This document shows positions 5,790-7,570 of a DNA stretch of 7,570 nt, one piece after another. The stretch comes from JAENVT01 sp040005915 (GTDB lineage Bacteria; Actinomycetota; Acidimicrobiia; Acidimicrobiales; Ilumatobacteraceae): positions 1 to 7,570 of the forward strand of contig JBDTYA010000068.1 of assembly GCA_040005915.1 (NCBI GenBank). Direction: 5' to 3'. Under the pieces are notes generated by a model that did no database searches, was not told the origin of the DNA, and was given only the letters and a program-made list of their open reading frames with translations. Position 1 is the stretch's first letter, and each line of letters starts with the position of its first letter. Both the position numbers and the translations under genes were made by a program.

Positions 5790-6992
5790 ATGCCTGAAGC
5801 TGTCATCGTCGCCACCGCCCGAAGCCCGATCGGTCGGGCCAACAAAGGCTCGCTCGTCAGCATGCGCCCCGACGACATGTCGGTGCAGATCATCGAGGCC
5901 CTCATGAAGAAGGTGCCTCAGGTGCAGAGCGGCGACATCGACGACCTGATGATGGGAATCGGCCAGCCGGCTGGCGAGGGTGGTTTCAACATCGCCCGCG
6001 TCGTGTCGGTGCTCGCCGGTCTCGACGACGTGCCCGGTGTCACCGTCAACCGGTACTGCTCGTCGAGCCTGCAGACCATTCGCATGGCATTCCACGCCAT
6101 CAAGGCCGGCGAGGGCGACTGCTTCATCGCCGCCGGCGTCGAGACCGTCAGCCGGTACGCCTCGGGCGCCAGCGACACCGCACCCAACGCGATCTTCAAG
6201 CCGTCGGGCGAGCGCACCAAGCTTCGTGCCCAGGGCGGCCAAGGTCCGTGGACCCCGGCGTCGGGACTGCCCGACATGTACATCGCGATGGGCCAGACGG
6301 CCGAGAACGTGGTCGAGGCAGAGTGCGTGACTCGTGAGGAGATGGACCGCTTCGGTGTGCGTTCGCAGAACCTGGCGTGCGAGTTCGTCGAGAATGGTTT
6401 CTTCGAGCAGGAGATCACTCCGTTGGTGCTCGAGGACGGCACGATCGTCAACAAGGACGACGGCCCGCGCCCCGGCACCAACTACGAAACGGTCAGCCAG
6501 TTGAAGCCGGTGTTTCGTCCGGACGGGACGATCACGGCCGGCAACGCCTGCCCGCTCAACGACGGCGCCGCCGCGGTGATGGTCATGAGCGATACGAAGG
6601 CCAAGGCGCTGGGCATCACGCCGCTGGCCCGCATCGTCGCCTCGGGGGTCACGGGAATCAACCCGGAGATCATGGGCCTCGGCCCCATCGAAGCCTGCCG
6701 TCAGGCGCTCGCCCGCGCCGGCATGAGCATCGACCAGATCGACCTCGTCGAGATCAACGAAGCGTTCGCCGCCCAGGTCATCCCGTCGGCCAAGCACCTC
6801 GGGATCCCGATGGAGAAACTGAACGTCCACGGCGGTGCGATCGCGCTCGGTCACCCGTTCGGCATGACCGGTGCCAGGATCATGACAACCCTCATCCACG
6901 GCCTGCAGTACGAGGACAAGACCTTCGGCATGGAGAGCATGTGCGTCGGCGGCGGTCAGGGCATGGCGATGATCATCGAGCGCCTGAGCTGA
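5790..6992 (+). CDS. Thiolase family protein (acetyl-CoA C-acyltransferase)
   Basis: A complete 400-residue thiolase, the usual family length. Thiolases either cleave 3-ketoacyl-CoA with CoA, the last step of beta-oxidation, or condense two acyl-CoAs. The N-terminus PEAVIVATARSPIG is typical. Nucleophile Cys90 lies in NRYCSSSLQTI, and the motif NEAFAAQ is at 323-329. His355 lies in GGAIALGHPFGMTGAR at 348-363, and Cys385 in CVGGGQGMAMI near the C-terminus is the acid/base residue. All four catalytic blocks are present, so activity is expected. The degradative type is more likely than the biosynthetic type given the nearby P450, but sequence alone does not settle this. It follows the deacetylase by 38 bp with a strong Shine-Dalgarno sequence. 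A TAACTT at 5749-5754, overlapping the deacetylase stop, fits TANNNT and could be a weak internal promoter. The gene ends 12 bp from the convergent gene at 7005. No acyl-CoA dehydrogenase or hydratase is in view. Confidence 0.95.
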   Translation: MPEAVIVATARSPIGRANKGSLVSMRPDDMSVQIIEALMKKVPQVQSGDIDDLMMGIGQPAGEGGFNIARVVSVLAGLDDVPGVTVNRYCSSSLQTIRMAFHAIKAGEGDCFIAAGVETVSRYASGASDTAPNAIFKPSGERTKLRAQGGQGPWTPASGLPDMYIAMGQTAENVVEAECVTREEMDRFGVRSQNLACEFVENGFFEQEITPLVLEDGTIVNKDDGPRPGTNYETVSQLKPVFRPDGTITAGNACPLNDGAAAVMVMSDTKAKALGITPLARIVASGVTGINPEIMGLGPIEACRQALARAGMSIDQIDLVEINEAFAAQVIPSAKHLGIPMEKLNVHGGAIALGHPFGMTGARIMTTLIHGLQYEDKTFGMESMCVGGGQGMAMIIERLS

Positions 6993-7004
6993 GGTCGCCC
7001 AGCC

Positions 7005-7457
7005 CTAGCTGTCGTTGCGGTATTCGGCACGGACCCGGATGATCTCGGGTTCGTGCGGGAGTTGGATGGCGCGCACGATGTAGTGCTGGTCGGCTGTCAG
7101 CAGTTCTGCCAGCGCCCAGCAAGCGTCGGACTCGCGCTGGCCATCACCGATGGCATGCAACTCGTCGACGTCCAAACCGGCCGAGTCTGCCTCGGCGTGC
7201 CACAGCGCGACGAGGCCGCGTCGAAGCTCAGGATCGTCGATGAGGTCGGCGCCGCGCAGGCACAACTCGATGCTGGTGATCGTCACCGGTTGCAACTCGG
7301 CGCGGTTCACCACGTCGCCACTGAGTTCGCCATCGAGCATCACCACGACGGGCCCGCCGTTGCCGGAGACACCGCCGACGAAGCCGTACCGGATCAATGG
7401 CCAGCCGTCGTCTCCGGTCGTCTCGAACCGGACTCGATCGCCTGGCCGATACGTCAT
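7005..7457 (-). CDS. Unrecognised 150-residue protein with a small beta-barrel-like N-terminus
   Basis: I do not recognise this protein. Residues 4-57 (PGDRVRFETT to RAELQPV) alternate short strands with glycine-rich turns, as in SH3- or KOW-like small beta barrels. Residues 64-120 look helical and acidic, and the last 25 residues (IVRAIQLPHEPEIIRVRAEY) look like strands. There is no signal peptide, membrane helix or catalytic motif; it has Cys66 and Cys113. I chose the ATG at 7457 because it overlaps the upstream gene's TGA in ATGA and has GAGG 7 bases upstream (7465-7468). An in-frame start at 7523 would add 22 arginine-rich residues that shadow the neighbour's coding frame. It is convergent with the thiolase and probably translated by coupling to the partial gene upstream. 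Coding status rests on protein-like composition and the coupling geometry. Confidence 0.75.
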   Translation of the reverse strand: MTYRPGDRVRFETTGDDGWPLIRYGFVGGVSGNGGPVVVMLDGELSGDVVNRAELQPVTITSIELCLRGADLIDDPELRRGLVALWHAEADSAGLDVDELHAIGDGQRESDACWALAELLTADQHYIVRAIQLPHEPEIIRVRAEYRNDS

Positions 7458-7570
7458 GCCGATGCCTCGGCGAGCACCGCGTCGCTGAGAGCAGGCCACA
7501 GCTGTAACGCCTCGTCGGCCCATTCATCGAAAGGGCGATCGGTCAGGGCAAGGCAGGCCACCCCCACGGC
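7454..7570 (-). CDS. 3' end of an unrecognised gene (5' end outside window)
   Basis: The minus-strand frame is open from the right edge for 38 codons and stops at TGA (7456-7454), sharing ATGA with the start of the next gene. The visible tail includes DRPFDEWADEALQLWPALSD and is acidic, helical and tryptophan-containing, with a protein-like composition unlike the arginine/proline-rich shadow frames of this GC-rich DNA. The stop-start overlap is the strongest evidence that it is real. There is too little sequence to name a family. It probably forms an operon with the 150-residue protein. Confidence 0.65.
   Translation of the reverse strand, partial: AVGVACLALTDRPFDEWADEALQLWPALSDAVLAEASA

Noticed and set aside
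5754..6899. Long minus-strand open frame opposite the thiolase
   Set aside because: It lies antisense to a thiolase with every catalytic block intact, and its translation is low-complexity and His/Asp/Arg-rich with no recognisable fold.
6987..7010. Imperfect hairpin across the thiolase stop and the convergent gene's stop (arms AGCTGAGG and CCCTAGCT)
   Set aside because: It has one mismatch, one G-T pair and an 8-base loop, and no T-run on either strand, so it is too weak to call a terminator.
1..7570. Search for CRISPR arrays, tRNA/rRNA genes, insertion sequences, attachment sites and riboswitches
   Set aside because: There are no spaced direct repeats, transposase motifs or structured RNA features, and spacers of at most about 50 bp leave almost no room for them.

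Overview
The window is densely coding, high-GC chromosomal DNA with GTG and ATG starts, 4-bp gene overlaps and TANNNT-type promoter boxes set right for leaderless transcripts. This points to an actinobacterium. A lineage such as Acidimicrobiia is possible, but that is a guess, because no phylogenetic marker is present. I see no rRNA, tRNA, CRISPR array, insertion sequence, integrase or attachment site, and no gene-free stretch longer than about 50 bases.

Layout. (1) 2-2256, plus strand: the 3' end of one ABC exporter half-transporter, followed with a GTGA overlap by a complete second half-transporter. Their nucleotide-binding motifs are complementary: one is degenerate and the other canonical. 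This is the pattern of a heterodimeric exporter. (2) 2266-3003, minus: a three-helix membrane protein with an N-terminal DUF2510-type domain and a probable extracytoplasmic beta domain. (3) 3054-3740, plus: a histidine phosphatase (phosphoglycerate-mutase-like), divergent from the previous gene. (4) 3737-4990, minus: a cytochrome P450 resembling the actinobacterial sterol/lipid P450s; its stop codon overlaps that of the phosphatase in a CTAG. (5) 5035-5751 and 5790-6992, plus: a PIG-L/LmbE-type zinc deacetylase, then a thiolase, 38 bp apart and probably co-transcribed. (6) 7005-7457 and 7454-7570, minus: an unrecognised 150-residue protein whose ATG overlaps the TGA of a second, partial gene entering from the right edge.

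How the genes fit together. The two ABC genes clearly form one machine. The P450 and thiolase would fit lipid or sterol side-chain oxidation followed by beta-oxidation, but redox partners and other pathway genes are missing here, so a shared pathway is only inferred. The rest looks like ordinary chromosomal content in alternating transcription units. I do not see a convincing new multi-gene system. The best leads are the split catalytic asymmetry of the ABC pair, the back-to-back leaderless promoters between the P450 and deacetylase genes, and the unrecognised coupled gene pair at the right edge.
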